A stretch of DNA of 63,080 nt. Source: an archaeon (lineage in GTDB: Archaea > Thermoproteota > Nitrososphaeria > Nitrososphaerales > CADDZS01). Every line of letters starts with the position of its first letter. Within the stretch, counting starts at the first letter, position 1. The stretch is from the NCBI GenBank assembly GCA_021806865.1, contig JAKAPU010000002.1, positions 1 to 63,080 of the forward strand. The letters run 5' to 3'. This document shows, piece by piece, positions 16,725 to 26,110 of this stretch. Both the position numbers and the translations under genes were made by a program. The notes below the pieces were generated by a model that was not told the DNA's origin, made no database searches, and saw only the letters and a list, made by a program, of their open reading frames with translations.

Positions 16725-17888
16725 CTACAGTGCTGCCCCACAGTTCGGGCAGAACTTTGAAGGCATTTTCATGATGCTACCACACTTCGGGCAAGCCTTC
16801 TCCTGGCTCTGCGCTACCGGAGTACCGCAGTTTGGGCAGAATTTTACACCCGGTTGGAGTTGCGAGCCACACTTTGCACATGCCACCGTCTGAGCTGGCT
16901 GCTGAACCGCTGGTGCTTGACTGGCCCCACAGTTCGGGCAGAATGCATTGTTTGCTGGAATTATTGAGCCGCATTTCAGGCAAGATTTTGTCTGAGGTTG
17001 CGTCATACCCTGTGCCATCTGGCCTCCAAATGCATAGCCCATCCCCATTCCTGCACCCAGACCGACTCCAATCCCAGCTCCGGCCCCAGCCGCACCACTC
17101 GGGTTCTTGGCAGCATCGACGATCGCTTGGCCGGTCTGATACTGCATGTAGTTCACGCCGAGGACCGACATTTCGGATCGTGTGTCGATTGCCTTCTGAA
17201 CTTCATCGGGCAAGCTGATTGTTAGCCCAGAGATTTTGTTGATCTCTACGCCATATTGTGCGAAATTGTCAGAGCTCGTCGAAAGTACGACCTGCTCAAT
17301 ATTTGTCAAATTGGCAGCGAGGTCGGTGACTTTCAATCCCTGAGATTTCATCTTTCCAAGAGCGTTGTAGATGAGAATGAGCAATTGCTCCTTCAATCTT
17401 GATTCCACCTGATCGGATGTTTCCAGTGCAAAAGTGCCTACGAATTGGTTGATGAAATTTTCAGGCGATGATACGCGCCACCTGTATTCGCCATAGACTC
17501 GCAGGTTGACTATTCCAAAAGTTGGGTCCGTGAACTGGTAAGGCTGAGTACTACCGAATTTGCCATCCATGAAGCGCTTCTGAAGGTAATAGACCTCGGC
17601 CTGTTGCTGGACTCCAGTGAAAAACTTCAGTAACCCACCCACTATAGGTGCGTTGAAATCTGTTAGGGCGTATCTATTTGGTTGATCAAAATAGGTCAAG
17701 ACCTTCCCGTCTCTGTAGAACACCGCTATTTCGTCTTCTCTTACGACTATGTTATCGTTGAGTCTGATGAGGCGTGGCACCTTCCACATTACGTTGCCCT
17801 GTTTGTACTGGTCTTCCCAATTGATAGTTATGGAGCCAAGTACGCTCCCTCCCTTTGCAGGGATTTCTCCTCCTTTCTTTCCGAACAT
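16725..17888 (-). CDS. SPFH/Band 7 (YdjI, virion-core-like) protein with C-terminal zinc ribbons
   Basis: Residues about 30-250 match the SPFH domain of the YdjI/virion-core type (DNIVVREDEIAVFYRDGKV near the start, later FGIVNLRVYGEYRWRV). A Gly/Ala-rich linker follows (about 275-300), then three CxxC...CPNCG zinc-ribbon repeats up to the last residue. SPFH proteins form membrane-associated rings or scaffolds. In Bacillus, the YdjGHI proteins work with the phage-shock protein PspA in envelope stress; no PspA is seen here. The gene lies between the helical protein upstream and the zinc-ribbon protein downstream in one minus-strand operon. Confidence 0.88.
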   Translation of the reverse strand: MFGKKGGEIPAKGGSVLGSITINWEDQYKQGNVMWKVPRLIRLNDNIVVREDEIAVFYRDGKVLTYFDQPNRYALTDFNAPIVGGLLKFFTGVQQQAEVYYLQKRFMDGKFGSTQPYQFTDPTFGIVNLRVYGEYRWRVSSPENFINQFVGTFALETSDQVESRLKEQLLILIYNALGKMKSQGLKVTDLAANLTNIEQVVLSTSSDNFAQYGVEINKISGLTISLPDEVQKAIDTRSEMSVLGVNYMQYQTGQAIVDAAKNPSGAAGAGAGIGVGLGAGMGMGYAFGGQMAQGMTQPQTKSCLKCGSIIPANNAFCPNCGASQAPAVQQPAQTVACAKCGSQLQPGVKFCPNCGTPVAQSQEKACPKCGSIMKMPSKFCPNCGAAL

Positions 17889-17910
17889 TTTACTACTTCA
17901 CTAACTCCAA

Positions 17911-18456
17911 TTACTTCAATGCTATGTTCTCAATCGCTTCCATTCTCAGTGCCCATTTCTGTTTGAACGCGCTGATTAGACTCGAAACCTGTACTATTGA
18001 ACTTTGAATTGATGCGGGACTGGCAGGGTCATAGATCATCGAGGCCGGCGAGGTCACATTCATTAGCTGGATAGACGAGTTGACCGCATCATAGTCGTAT
18101 TCATAGAGCTTGTTGAGCCTGTCCTCATTTATCTGGAATGTTGCTGCGAAACCAGAGTATCCTTGCTGTGAATGCCTAATTTCTCCTCCGAGCTGTTGGA
18201 CTTGTGAGATCAGCGAGCCGATGCTAGTAAGATTGTTGAAATCCCCACTGTTGACCATTTGCTTTCGCAGAGATTCAAGATTGCCCTTGACGAGATCGAG
18301 CTTATCCGCAACCTGGTTTCTCAAAAGACTATCAGAAACGCGAATATCTTCTTTCTGCCTGTAACCTCTCAAGCCTGGAACGAGAAGCTCTAATTTCTTT
18401 AACGTCCCCCTGTTGGCTTCCACTTGTTGGCGAATGTCTGGGTTATCTGATGACAT
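17911..18456 (-). CDS. Helical/coiled-coil partner protein of the SPFH module
   Basis: The 181-residue protein is almost wholly helical. The N-terminal motif LELLVPGLRGYRQKEDIRV followed by DSLLRNQVADKL resembles that of small helical proteins encoded beside SPFH/YdjI genes in bacteria. It has no signal peptide or membrane segment. It is the first gene of the three-gene minus-strand operon, 22 bases before the SPFH start. Recognition rests on the one motif and context. Confidence 0.7.
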   Translation of the reverse strand: MSSDNPDIRQQVEANRGTLKKLELLVPGLRGYRQKEDIRVSDSLLRNQVADKLDLVKGNLESLRKQMVNSGDFNNLTSIGSLISQVQQLGGEIRHSQQGYSGFAATFQINEDRLNKLYEYDYDAVNSSIQLMNVTSPASMIYDPASPASIQSSIVQVSSLISAFKQKWALRMEAIENIALK

Positions 18457-19078
18457 CTAGTAACTTCATTTTCTCCTTGCGCACTGGAACTTCACATCAT
18501 GGTTCCTAATGCGTACAAAGTGAGTAATCAATACACATCAATAAATGTATACCACAATCTGAATAGGCAAACGAATTATGGAAACCAATGACCGCCGGTT
18601 CCTTTCGTGCTTTCGAACATGAATCAAATCCTAAAGAATCTGAAAAAAGCATTGGCGGCTCTGCAGAAGAGCAGCTGCACGGTGCAAAACCCCAATAGAA
18701 CAAGAGCCTCAAATTGAAAGGCGGCAAAGTGGAGCACGAATCCTATCAAGAGCAACAGTGTGAGAAACGTAGACTTGCCCGATGAAACCGCCAAGCTAGC
18801 AAACCAGCCAATTCCATTCACGAAATTCAGATTCCTTGCGTGGAATCTATCCTTCAGTCGATCAATTGATCGAAGTAACGAGGCAGTCCTTATTCGCACG
18901 CCCAACACTCCACAACCAACGTATTTTACTTTTGCCAAGTGTCAAAAGCAATCGCACCCTTACTACGTGGTCAAGATTAGTCCAAATGTCTCAACTTGGT
19001 GCATCGCTTGGAATGTCTTCTGACTTTCGATGTAGTGGCATTTTACTGATATACTGTAAGCGCTGGATCGATTGAGAA
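18457..19078. other. Gene-poor interval of about 620 bases
   Basis: This is the shared upstream region of the minus-strand SPFH operon and the plus-strand FAD oxidoreductase. A TATA-like AATAAATGTATA stands at about 18539-18550. I see a 36-codon ATG frame on the plus strand (18588-18698, acidic and polar) and a 104-codon hydrophobic frame on the minus strand (18624-18938). The second is opposite polar codons and starts with TTG, so it may be only a shadow. Neither is convincing. Confidence 0.5.
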
Positions 19079-20224
19079 ATGAAGCAAGCAACGCAAGTTG
19101 CGATTATAGGCGCTGGAATAATCGGCGCCAGTATTGCTTACAATCTTGCAATTGAGGGGTTAAATGACGTAACAGTCTTTGACAGATCGGAAGCAGGAAG
19201 CGGAAGCACCTCCGCTGCTCTCGGGGGTTTCCGACACCAGTTTTCCAGCGAGCTCAGCGTTGAACTCAGTAAGAGAAGCATTGACATAATTCACAAGTTC
19301 AAAGAATTGACCGGTTACGATCCGCTAGTACACAAGGACGGCTACATCTTCATAGCTTCCAAAGAAGAATCGCTTGAACAGCTCAGAAGGAATCGAGAGA
19401 TGCAAAGAAGACTTGGTGTCGCAGTTGATCTACTCTCTTGGAAAGAGTTGTCTCGCAGTTACCCGTTTTACAATTTTGAAGGGATCTTGGGTGGTACGTT
19501 CTGCCGGGAAGATGGTCACGCTTCTACGTACGCTGTTCACCAAGGCTACGTTTCGAAAGCCAAGGAGCTCAGAACCGAGTTCTATGAAAACACTCAAGTG
19601 ACTGGGATAGAAATAGCAGGTAGAAGAGTCACTGGTCTCAATACAACTCAAGGAAAGATTTCAACTGAAAAAGTAGTCATTGCCGCTGGCGCGTATTCTG
19701 GACTCGTAGGACGTCTAGCGACAGTAGACATACCAATCAAACCATATCCGCGCAAGATACTTGTGACACATAGCTTCACCGACGGTATCCCGCCAGTCAT
19801 TCCATTGATAATCGATGTCGATTCAACCCTCGCAGTTGGCAGGGAAGGAAAGGGCATGATAATGTCAGACAATCAGGAGACTGTTTCAAGTTTCGACCTC
19901 GTTTTCCCAGCAGGCATGGACGAGAAAATCATGGAAAAGGCCATATACAGGATCCCAGCTCTTGCAAACGCCACAATTTCGTACGCAAACATGGGGCTTT
20001 ATGAAATGTCTCCTGACGCAAACCCGATCATGTGCGCAATTCCGGAAATTCAGGGCCTCTACTGCTGTGCTGGTTTCGCCGGGCACGGATTCATGCACTC
20101 ACCTGCTGTTGGAGAGTTGATGGCGGAATTGCTGCTCAAAAAGAGAACCTCTCTGGACATTTCCAGTTTCCATATTCAACGATTCAAAGAGATGCAAAAA
20201 GAGAAAGAAGGCCTCATAATCTGA
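19079..20224 (+). CDS. FAD-dependent oxidoreductase, DAO (sarcosine/amino-acid oxidase-like) family
   Basis: The 381-residue protein starts with a dinucleotide-binding fold (VAIIGAGIIGASIAYNLA, followed by Glu/Asp-type FDRSEAGSGSTS for the FAD ribose). It ends with the DAO signature region GLYCCAGFAGHGFMHSPAVGE. That architecture is shared by sarcosine oxidase beta, glycine/proline oxidases and related N-methyl amino-acid dehydrogenases. The substrate cannot be deduced. Threonine synthase follows 87 bases downstream on the same strand. Confidence 0.9.
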   Translation: MKQATQVAIIGAGIIGASIAYNLAIEGLNDVTVFDRSEAGSGSTSAALGGFRHQFSSELSVELSKRSIDIIHKFKELTGYDPLVHKDGYIFIASKEESLEQLRRNREMQRRLGVAVDLLSWKELSRSYPFYNFEGILGGTFCREDGHASTYAVHQGYVSKAKELRTEFYENTQVTGIEIAGRRVTGLNTTQGKISTEKVVIAAGAYSGLVGRLATVDIPIKPYPRKILVTHSFTDGIPPVIPLIIDVDSTLAVGREGKGMIMSDNQETVSSFDLVFPAGMDEKIMEKAIYRIPALANATISYANMGLYEMSPDANPIMCAIPEIQGLYCCAGFAGHGFMHSPAVGELMAELLLKKRTSLDISSFHIQRFKEMQKEKEGLII

Positions 20225-20311
20225 TGCCCTGCTGATTGAAATGAATTCAATAACGCGAGTCTATACGAGCGCTCTTTAAAGCAAACATTAACATTAGGGC
20301 AAGTCAACATA

Positions 20312-21553
20312 GTGAAGGTCATGACATATAAGAATCGGTTTCTCTGGCTCGAATGCATTTCCTGTGGTAAACACCACCCTGCTCAGACACACTCGAGATG
20401 CGACAAGTGCCAAGGTCTCTTGACCGCCAAGTACAATTTGGAAGACGCGAGTATCGACGTTCATCATAGAGGAAAGTCAATTTGGCAATTCAAGGAGTTG
20501 CTGCCACCAGTTTCTGAACAAAACATTGTCTCTCTAGGCGAAGGGTGGACACCCTACGTGCTTGCAGAGAATTACGGAGCAAGCATCGGCGTAAAGAACC
20601 TGTGGTGCAAACTTGAGGGCCAGAACCCAACCGGTGCTTTCAAAGATCGGATTGGATCTCTTGGTCTTTCTCTTGTTAAAGAGTGGGGAAAGAAAGGAGT
20701 CTTCCTTGCTTCGTCGGGGAATGCTGCAGCCGCAGTTTCCGCATACTCGGCCAGAGCTGAAGTCCCGTGCCTAGTATTGATCAGGGAAGACTCTACAGCG
20801 TCAAAGCTAGGTCAGATATCTATGTATGGCGCAAAGCTTCTGCGCGTCCGTGATCTGTTTAAGACAGAACAATCACTATTTGATGTGCTTTCCATGACCC
20901 AAAGGGCGCTCCCAGATTGGCTCAATCATTTTGTCTGGGTGACATTCAACCCGCTTCTTATCGATTCAATGAAGACAATCGCTTATGAGATTGCATCCAG
21001 TCCCGTCCCGGATTATGTCTTTGTCCCCACCGCCGGTGGCGACCTGCTTTATGGGATCTTCAAGGGGTTCTGCGAACTCAAGACACTCGATATTATTGAC
21101 AGAATACCAAAATTGGTGGTCGTCCAAGGGAAGGAGGCTAGTCCAACAGTCCAAGCAGTACAGAGCGGCTCAACTCTCGTACCTCACACCGGAAAGGCCC
21201 AGACGGTCGCTGGCGCACTCAGGGTCAATTTTGGCGCGGAACACTCTCTGGTTGCAGTGCGCGAATCTCACGGATTCGGCGTTGCCCTGTCCGACGACGA
21301 GATAATTGCGGCGGAACGCGAAATCGCAAAGAGAGAAGGAATATTCTGCGAAGTCTCCTCAGCCACTTCGCTTGCAGGAATAGCCAAGGCGGTTCAGGAA
21401 GGCAAAATTGCACGAGACGAAAGTGCTTGTGCAATACTAACCGGTGTGGGCTTCAAAGAGTACTACCCATCATTCACTGAAATTTCAGAGGTGCCGCTCG
21501 CAACAAAGTACGAAGACATACCTCAGATCCTGAAATCAAGCTACGGACTCTAG
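20312..21553 (+). CDS. thrC: Threonine synthase (PLP-dependent)
   Basis: Starting at GTG 20312, the 413-residue protein has a short N-terminal zinc-ribbon-like piece (CISCGK ... RCDKCQG). The fold-type II PLP domain follows, with the Schiff-base Lys in NPTGAFKDRIG and the phosphate-binding SSGNAAAAVSAY. The family converts O-phosphohomoserine to threonine. The zinc-like front is common in archaeal threonine synthases. A paralogous role (another PLP beta-elimination/replacement) cannot be excluded. Its last 18 bases overlap the convergent aminotransferase gene. Confidence 0.85.
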   Translation: MKVMTYKNRFLWLECISCGKHHPAQTHSRCDKCQGLLTAKYNLEDASIDVHHRGKSIWQFKELLPPVSEQNIVSLGEGWTPYVLAENYGASIGVKNLWCKLEGQNPTGAFKDRIGSLGLSLVKEWGKKGVFLASSGNAAAAVSAYSARAEVPCLVLIREDSTASKLGQISMYGAKLLRVRDLFKTEQSLFDVLSMTQRALPDWLNHFVWVTFNPLLIDSMKTIAYEIASSPVPDYVFVPTAGGDLLYGIFKGFCELKTLDIIDRIPKLVVVQGKEASPTVQAVQSGSTLVPHTGKAQTVAGALRVNFGAEHSLVAVRESHGFGVALSDDEIIAAEREIAKREGIFCEVSSATSLAGIAKAVQEGKIARDESACAILTGVGFKEYYPSFTEISEVPLATKYEDIPQILKSSYGL

Positions 21554-22726
21554 GCGTTTTCTCAAAGGATTCATGGTTCTTGCCACTCGTGCCATTCCTT
21601 CTCTGATCACTTTGTCGTCCACACAGTAAACTACTCTAAAGTATCTGTCCCCGTCCGGTCCGAAAAAGACGCCAGGCTTAACTATCACTCCAACCTTTTC
21701 TGCAAGATATTTCGTGAGCTCTATTGAGCCGCTGAGAGATTCTGGCACTTTGGGGAAAGTCTCGTATCCTCCTTCTGGCATGTGACATTCAAAACCTGCT
21801 TGCCTCAATAGCTTCACCAAGAGCTTCCTTCTCCGGTCTGATTCGCGGACTATCTTTCTCACGACGTTTTGTGGGCCGTTTAGTGCAGCGACGCCAGCAT
21901 ACTGAACCGCTGTATTGACCGATCCACGTATCTCGTATGCCAACTTCTCAAACTGTTCTACTAGATCCCTCCTTGCCAGTACATAGCCAAGCCTCCAACC
22001 AGTCATTGCGTAAGTCTTCGAAAGACCGTTGACTATGATAACTCGTTCCATCGCGCCGGGCAGAGAACCGATACTTTGATGCGATCTATCATCATAGGTG
22101 AGCTGAGAGTAATTTTCATCTGAGATGATCACGAGATTGTACCTCTCGGCTATGTTCAGAACATCTTGAAGCTCTTTCCTGTCGTAGACTGCACCAGTCG
22201 GATTGTTGGGAGTGCACAAAACTATGCCCTTCGTCCTTTTTGTGACAGCGTTCTCAATTGTTGCAGGATCAAGATGAAAGTCGTCCTTGCACTTTACGAA
22301 CTTTGGGATTCCACCGTGCAAATGCAGCTGAGCAGCATAGTTTGGAAATGTCGGGTTTGGAATTATGAACTCATCCTCTTTTGCAACCATTGAAGCAAAG
22401 ACAATGTATAGCGCTTCACCGCTTCCTACTGTGGCAAGAATCTGATTCATCGGATCTGTGTCGATTCCAAACCTTCTCGAATAGAATTTCGAAACTGCCG
22501 TAACAAACTCTGGTAATCCTCTTATCCGGGTGTAGTGGGTTGCATCTTTTCGCTTCAGTGCGTCAACCATCGCTTTCTTTATGTGCGCCGGAGTGTTAAA
22601 CGATGGTTCGGCAATGTCAAATCCGATCGTCTTCCCCGAGTATTTTGCACCGAGTGACGCGAGAAATCCGATTTCGTACTCGTGTTCGATTACTTCGGGC
22701 AGTAGGATTTTTTCTACAGGTATCAT
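21536..22726 (-). CDS. Class I/II aminotransferase (aspartate-aminotransferase-like)
   Basis: ATG 22726 gives 396 residues; a TTG at 22747 would add seven. The fold-type I PLP motifs are clear: CTPNNPTGAVY, the SDENYSQLTY region and the PLP Lys in NGLSKTYAMTGWRLGY. This branch contains aspartate, alanine and aromatic aminotransferases; the exact amino donor is not determined. It is convergent with thrC, overlapping by 18 bases, so the two mRNAs are antisense at their 3' ends. Confidence 0.9.
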   Translation of the reverse strand: MIPVEKILLPEVIEHEYEIGFLASLGAKYSGKTIGFDIAEPSFNTPAHIKKAMVDALKRKDATHYTRIRGLPEFVTAVSKFYSRRFGIDTDPMNQILATVGSGEALYIVFASMVAKEDEFIIPNPTFPNYAAQLHLHGGIPKFVKCKDDFHLDPATIENAVTKRTKGIVLCTPNNPTGAVYDRKELQDVLNIAERYNLVIISDENYSQLTYDDRSHQSIGSLPGAMERVIIVNGLSKTYAMTGWRLGYVLARRDLVEQFEKLAYEIRGSVNTAVQYAGVAALNGPQNVVRKIVRESDRRRKLLVKLLRQAGFECHMPEGGYETFPKVPESLSGSIELTKYLAEKVGVIVKPGVFFGPDGDRYFRVVYCVDDKVIREGMARVARTMNPLRKRLESVA

Positions 22727-22803
22727 AGACCGGGAAAAACTCGTCAATAGTGGTTAAATACGCTTTCCAGAACTAACACGATTCGACAAAATCTGATGCT
22801 AGC

Positions 22804-23250
22804 TCAGACTATCACATTTACGACGTAGGTAAAGATGAACAGTGGCACAATGGTGTAGATCCACTCGTGGTGCAGTATTACGTTCATTCTAATCTTCGGC
22901 CAGAACTTGTCTCCGATGAAATCAACTGCGATTGTAGTTGCGATCAAAAGTAAAACGTATCCGAGCCTTTCCCAAAATGAACTCCATATCGGCTGCACAT
23001 ATCCGAACATGAACAATCCCGCAAGTATCGCATACGCTGTTGGTACGATGTAGTACAGGCACTTGTGATGGACTCTGCGACCCTTTATGTAGAATGGCTT
23101 TGCGAAACCTCGTTTGAACATCGCGGTTCCCAGCCGGTCAATCACAAAGGTTCCAAGAATAACCACACCGAGTCCGAAGATAAACCCAAAGAAGAAAAGC
23201 GCAGGATCAGCTATTCTTGGCGGGGTCGGGCTCCCGAAGAGTAAAGACAT
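22804..23250 (-). CDS. Four-helix integral membrane protein of unknown function
   Basis: The 148 residues contain four clear membrane segments (about 17-37, 66-86, 93-110 and 127-147). A basic His-containing loop lies between the first two (KGRRVHHKCLYY), with a second His pair in ILHHEWIY. The paired histidines could bind a metal or heme, but that is speculation. I do not recognise the family. It lies between Sir2 and the aminotransferase on the same strand, with a TATA-like AT-rich stretch at about 23290-23305. Confidence 0.75.
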   Translation of the reverse strand: MSLLFGSPTPPRIADPALFFFGFIFGLGVVILGTFVIDRLGTAMFKRGFAKPFYIKGRRVHHKCLYYIVPTAYAILAGLFMFGYVQPIWSSFWERLGYVLLLIATTIAVDFIGDKFWPKIRMNVILHHEWIYTIVPLFIFTYVVNVIV

Positions 23251-23333
23251 TCCGGTACGTGGATGCAGGGTCGGTATTTTAGCTCTACTTATTTTTGTGT
23301 ATAAGTCGCGAGTATTGTCGATCCGTCAAGGCG

Positions 23334-24089
23334 CTATCTTCTCAGCTTATCAACCAACATAGGAAGTATACTTGAGCAATCCCCGATCAAGCTCTCATCG
23401 ACAATGTCGCGAGACAGCTCTGTCTCTTCTGCGTTTATCTCAATAATCTTTGCGCCTGTTCTTTTCGCGATTCGCGGATACATTGAAGCAGGATAGACGG
23501 AAGCCGTTGTCCCTATCACAATCATAGATTTGCAGTTCATTGCTGCGTGCGAGGCAAGCTCGAGATTCCTCGGATCCAGTGACTCGCCGAACATCACCAC
23601 ATCCGGTTTCAGTGGCAAACTGCACAGGTCACACAGTGGTGGTCTCAAATTCCTCTCTGCGAACTCGTCGGCCCATAAGGCGGGGAACACCTTGAAACAG
23701 CTCGTACAAATGCAGCGACTGGCTGTTCCATGAAGCTCAATCACACTTGTTGAACCAGCCTTCTGGTGTAGCCCGTCAGTGTTTTGCGTGATTATTTCCC
23801 TCACTACCTGCATTCTCTGCATCTCATTCAACGAATAGTGTGCAGGATTGGGTTTCGCGCGTAATGGATCAAATCCGGCTCTCTTTCTGGCGATCCTTTT
23901 CGCCCAGTATTCAGAAGGCGATCTTCTGAACGTGTCTATTGTGAAATCGTTCGGGTCGAATATCTTCCATAATCCATTTGGTCCTCTGTAATCCTTTATC
24001 CCGCTTGCTGTGGAGATTCCAGATCCAGTGAAAGCCACACAGAAGCCTTCTCTTAGAATTCCAACAACACTGTCCAGCTTGGCGCTCAA
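23334..24089 (-). CDS. cobB: Sir2-family NAD-dependent protein deacylase (sirtuin)
   Basis: The 251-residue sirtuin has the NAD loop FTGSGISTASGIKDYRG (Ser in place of the usual Ala of GAGIS), TQNTDGLHQKAG, the catalytic His in ELHGT, a four-Cys zinc module (CICTSC ... PLCDLC) and late motifs VIGTTASVYPA and IIEINAEET. The family removes acetyl or longer acyl groups from lysines using NAD; in archaea the chromatin protein Alba and acetyl-CoA synthetase are known substrates. An acetyltransferase gene lies directly upstream in the same direction, which suggests a writer-eraser pair. Confidence 0.93.
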   Translation of the reverse strand: MSAKLDSVVGILREGFCVAFTGSGISTASGIKDYRGPNGLWKIFDPNDFTIDTFRRSPSEYWAKRIARKRAGFDPLRAKPNPAHYSLNEMQRMQVVREIITQNTDGLHQKAGSTSVIELHGTASRCICTSCFKVFPALWADEFAERNLRPPLCDLCSLPLKPDVVMFGESLDPRNLELASHAAMNCKSMIVIGTTASVYPASMYPRIAKRTGAKIIEINAEETELSRDIVDESLIGDCSSILPMLVDKLRR

Positions 24090-24148
24090 CGCTGGTCTAA
24101 CCCTAACAGCGCGCGGTCCCTCGACCGATGTGCGTGAACGTAAGCGAA

Positions 24149-24682
24149 TTACTTTGCGTACACATTGGTTAATGATCTGAAACCAAGCTTCGTGTAGAAT
24201 TTCTTTGCTATTTCGTTCTGGCTCGGGAACTCGGCGGTGATTAGAACCGCACCGCGTTTCTTGAGTTCCGAAGTAATAGCATCCAAGAGATCCTTTCCTA
24301 GACTACCGCGCCTATACTCCGGAAGAATGTAGAATTCAACGATTGAGCCCTCTCGTCGTGGTTCGTAGAAGACACGATCTATGAGGTCTGCCTTGACCAC
24401 GCCTACGATCTTATTGCCCGTTGTTGCGACCAGCACCACGGAATCCTTGTTAGACATCGCGCTCTTGATCGTCTTCAACGCGTAGTCTTCCACGCGATCC
24501 GATGTCTTCAGCAACGGATCGAACTCGCCGTTCAATCTCTTCAGTCGGGCTATCAGTGCCGCTGCGTGTTCTGCCTCATCCGGCTTTATTTCGCGGATTT
24601 CGGGGCCGCTACTCTTTGCTCCAGATCTCAGTTCCGCGCTTTCCCTTGCTTCTTGACCAGACTTCTTGCTCAATGTATTCAC
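24149..24682 (-). CDS. GNAT-family N-acetyltransferase
   Basis: The start is GTG at 24682, overlapping the malic enzyme stop as GTGA. After a polar, Ser/Glu-rich N-terminus (1-27), residues about 28-177 form a GNAT fold with strands around VVLVATTGNKIVGVVKADL and the acetyl-CoA loop YILPEYRRGSLGKDLLDAI (the RxxGxG/A type motif). The C-terminal KKFYTKLGFRS is also typical. The substrate is unknown. Its position between malic enzyme and Sir2 suggests protein or metabolic-enzyme acetylation, as inference. Confidence 0.88.
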   Translation of the reverse strand: MNTLSKKSGQEARESAELRSGAKSSGPEIREIKPDEAEHAAALIARLKRLNGEFDPLLKTSDRVEDYALKTIKSAMSNKDSVVLVATTGNKIVGVVKADLIDRVFYEPRREGSIVEFYILPEYRRGSLGKDLLDAITSELKKRGAVLITAEFPSQNEIAKKFYTKLGFRSLTNVYAK

Positions 24683-26040
24683 TTTCTCCTACCAATACTC
24701 GGAAACGGTTCGATGAATTTCGATTCTTGTAACGAACCGATCATCGATTTTGACTTTTTGATTATTTCCTCGGCCCTGTTATGTATTTGTTTTCGCGATA
24801 AATTCTTGCGCGCGATGCCAAGTTTCACACACTTGTCGCCGACTGCGGCTGCCACGAGTGGGTAAATCTCCCAATCCATCATAGTCGGGAGTATGTGTTC
24901 ATCCGAAAGCGTGCCATCCTTCTTTGTGTAACCTGCGAGTTCTTCTGCCGCAGATATTATGACATCGTCTGGAATGCTCTTCGATCTCACATCAAGCACT
25001 CCCCTGATTATTGAGGGAAACATCAAACTGTTGTTCACTTGATTTGGAAAATCAGATCTTCCTGTGGCTACGATGTGAACGCCCGCCTCCTTTGCTTCGG
25101 CGGGCCAGATTTCAGGGACCGGGTTTGAGAGTGCAAACAGAATGGAGTCTTTGTTCATCCTCTTCAGAGTGGGTTGAGTTAGAGTGTGCGGGCCAGGAGT
25201 AGAAGCAGCAATCAGTGCATCAGCTCCCTCTACGGCCTCATCGATCCCGCCGGTTCTCTTCTCCTCGTTTGTCTTCAAGGCGAGCTCGTACTTCCACTTG
25301 TTCTGCAGCATCATGTGGTCCATGTCCTCTCTTTCAGGATGCAGTATGCCTTTAGAGTCGGTCAGTATCAGATTCCCTGGCTTCAGGCCAGCCGACATCA
25401 TCAGGCGCGCAGCCGCGATGTTTGCAGCTCCCGCACCCATTAGGACGATCTTCGAGTCTCTCAGTTTTCTACCAGTCAGTTCGAGAGAATTCAAGAGGCC
25501 CGCCAGAATCACACCAGCCGTCCCCTGCTGGTCGTCGTGCCAAACCGGAATGTGCAGCTTTTCTCGTAGACTGTCAAGAATCTGGAAACATTTTGGCGAA
25601 GCAATGTCTTCTAGATGGATTGCTCCAAATGCCGGTTCGATGTTAGTGGCAAACTCGATCATCTTTTCTGGATCATGCGCGCTAATTGGCACTGGAATAG
25701 CGTCCACTCCGCCAAGATATTTGTAAATCAGAGCCTTTCCTTCCATAACAGGTAGGCTCCCTTCAGGGCCGATGTCTCCAAGCCCAAGCACTCTTGAACC
25801 ATCGGTGAGGATACAGAGCGTGTTCCATCTGTTTGTGTATTCGAATGACAGATCCGGGTTCTTTGCTACCGCAAGACTAACGGCCGCAACGCCCGGAGTG
25901 TACCAAATCGAAAAGTCGTCAAGGCTAGTAACTGGCACTTTTGGAATCATTTGCACCTTGCCTTCATAGTGCTTTGAGTACAGCAATGCCAGCTTGGAAG
26001 TGTCTCTTTTCTTTCTTGAAGTTGGTTTACTTTTTCGCAA
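24679..26040 (-). CDS. NAD(P)-dependent malic enzyme
   Basis: The enzyme oxidatively decarboxylates malate to pyruvate. The 453-residue protein has the malic-domain motif IWYTPGVAAVS with the catalytic Tyr, the DIGPEGSLPVMEGKALIYK region with the catalytic Lys, metal-binding acidic residues in HLEDIASPKCF and HDDQQGTAG, and a C-terminal Rossmann fold (LMGAGAANIAA). It lacks the phosphotransacetylase domain found in long bacterial MaeB proteins, so it is the short form. Cofactor preference is not decided by sequence inspection. The GNAT gene begins inside its stop codon, so translation is probably coupled. Confidence 0.93.
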   Translation of the reverse strand: MRKSKPTSRKKRDTSKLALLYSKHYEGKVQMIPKVPVTSLDDFSIWYTPGVAAVSLAVAKNPDLSFEYTNRWNTLCILTDGSRVLGLGDIGPEGSLPVMEGKALIYKYLGGVDAIPVPISAHDPEKMIEFATNIEPAFGAIHLEDIASPKCFQILDSLREKLHIPVWHDDQQGTAGVILAGLLNSLELTGRKLRDSKIVLMGAGAANIAAARLMMSAGLKPGNLILTDSKGILHPEREDMDHMMLQNKWKYELALKTNEEKRTGGIDEAVEGADALIAASTPGPHTLTQPTLKRMNKDSILFALSNPVPEIWPAEAKEAGVHIVATGRSDFPNQVNNSLMFPSIIRGVLDVRSKSIPDDVIISAAEELAGYTKKDGTLSDEHILPTMMDWEIYPLVAAAVGDKCVKLGIARKNLSRKQIHNRAEEIIKKSKSMIGSLQESKFIEPFPSIGRRK

Positions 26041-26110
26041 TTTGGATTGATTGAACCTCTATGTTTTTGTTCGAAACGCAAGCGGCAAGTGAATAATAGG
26101 CAGTTTGTTC

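Noticed and set aside
18588..18698. 36-codon plus-strand frame after a TATA-like box
   Set aside because: Acidic and polar with no recognisable motif; the nearest ATG to the predicted transcript start is in another frame and stops after 14 codons.
18624..18938. 104-codon minus-strand frame with hydrophobic stretch
   Set aside because: The start is TTG without a ribosome site, and the hydrophobic part is opposite polar codons of the plus strand, as expected of a shadow frame.
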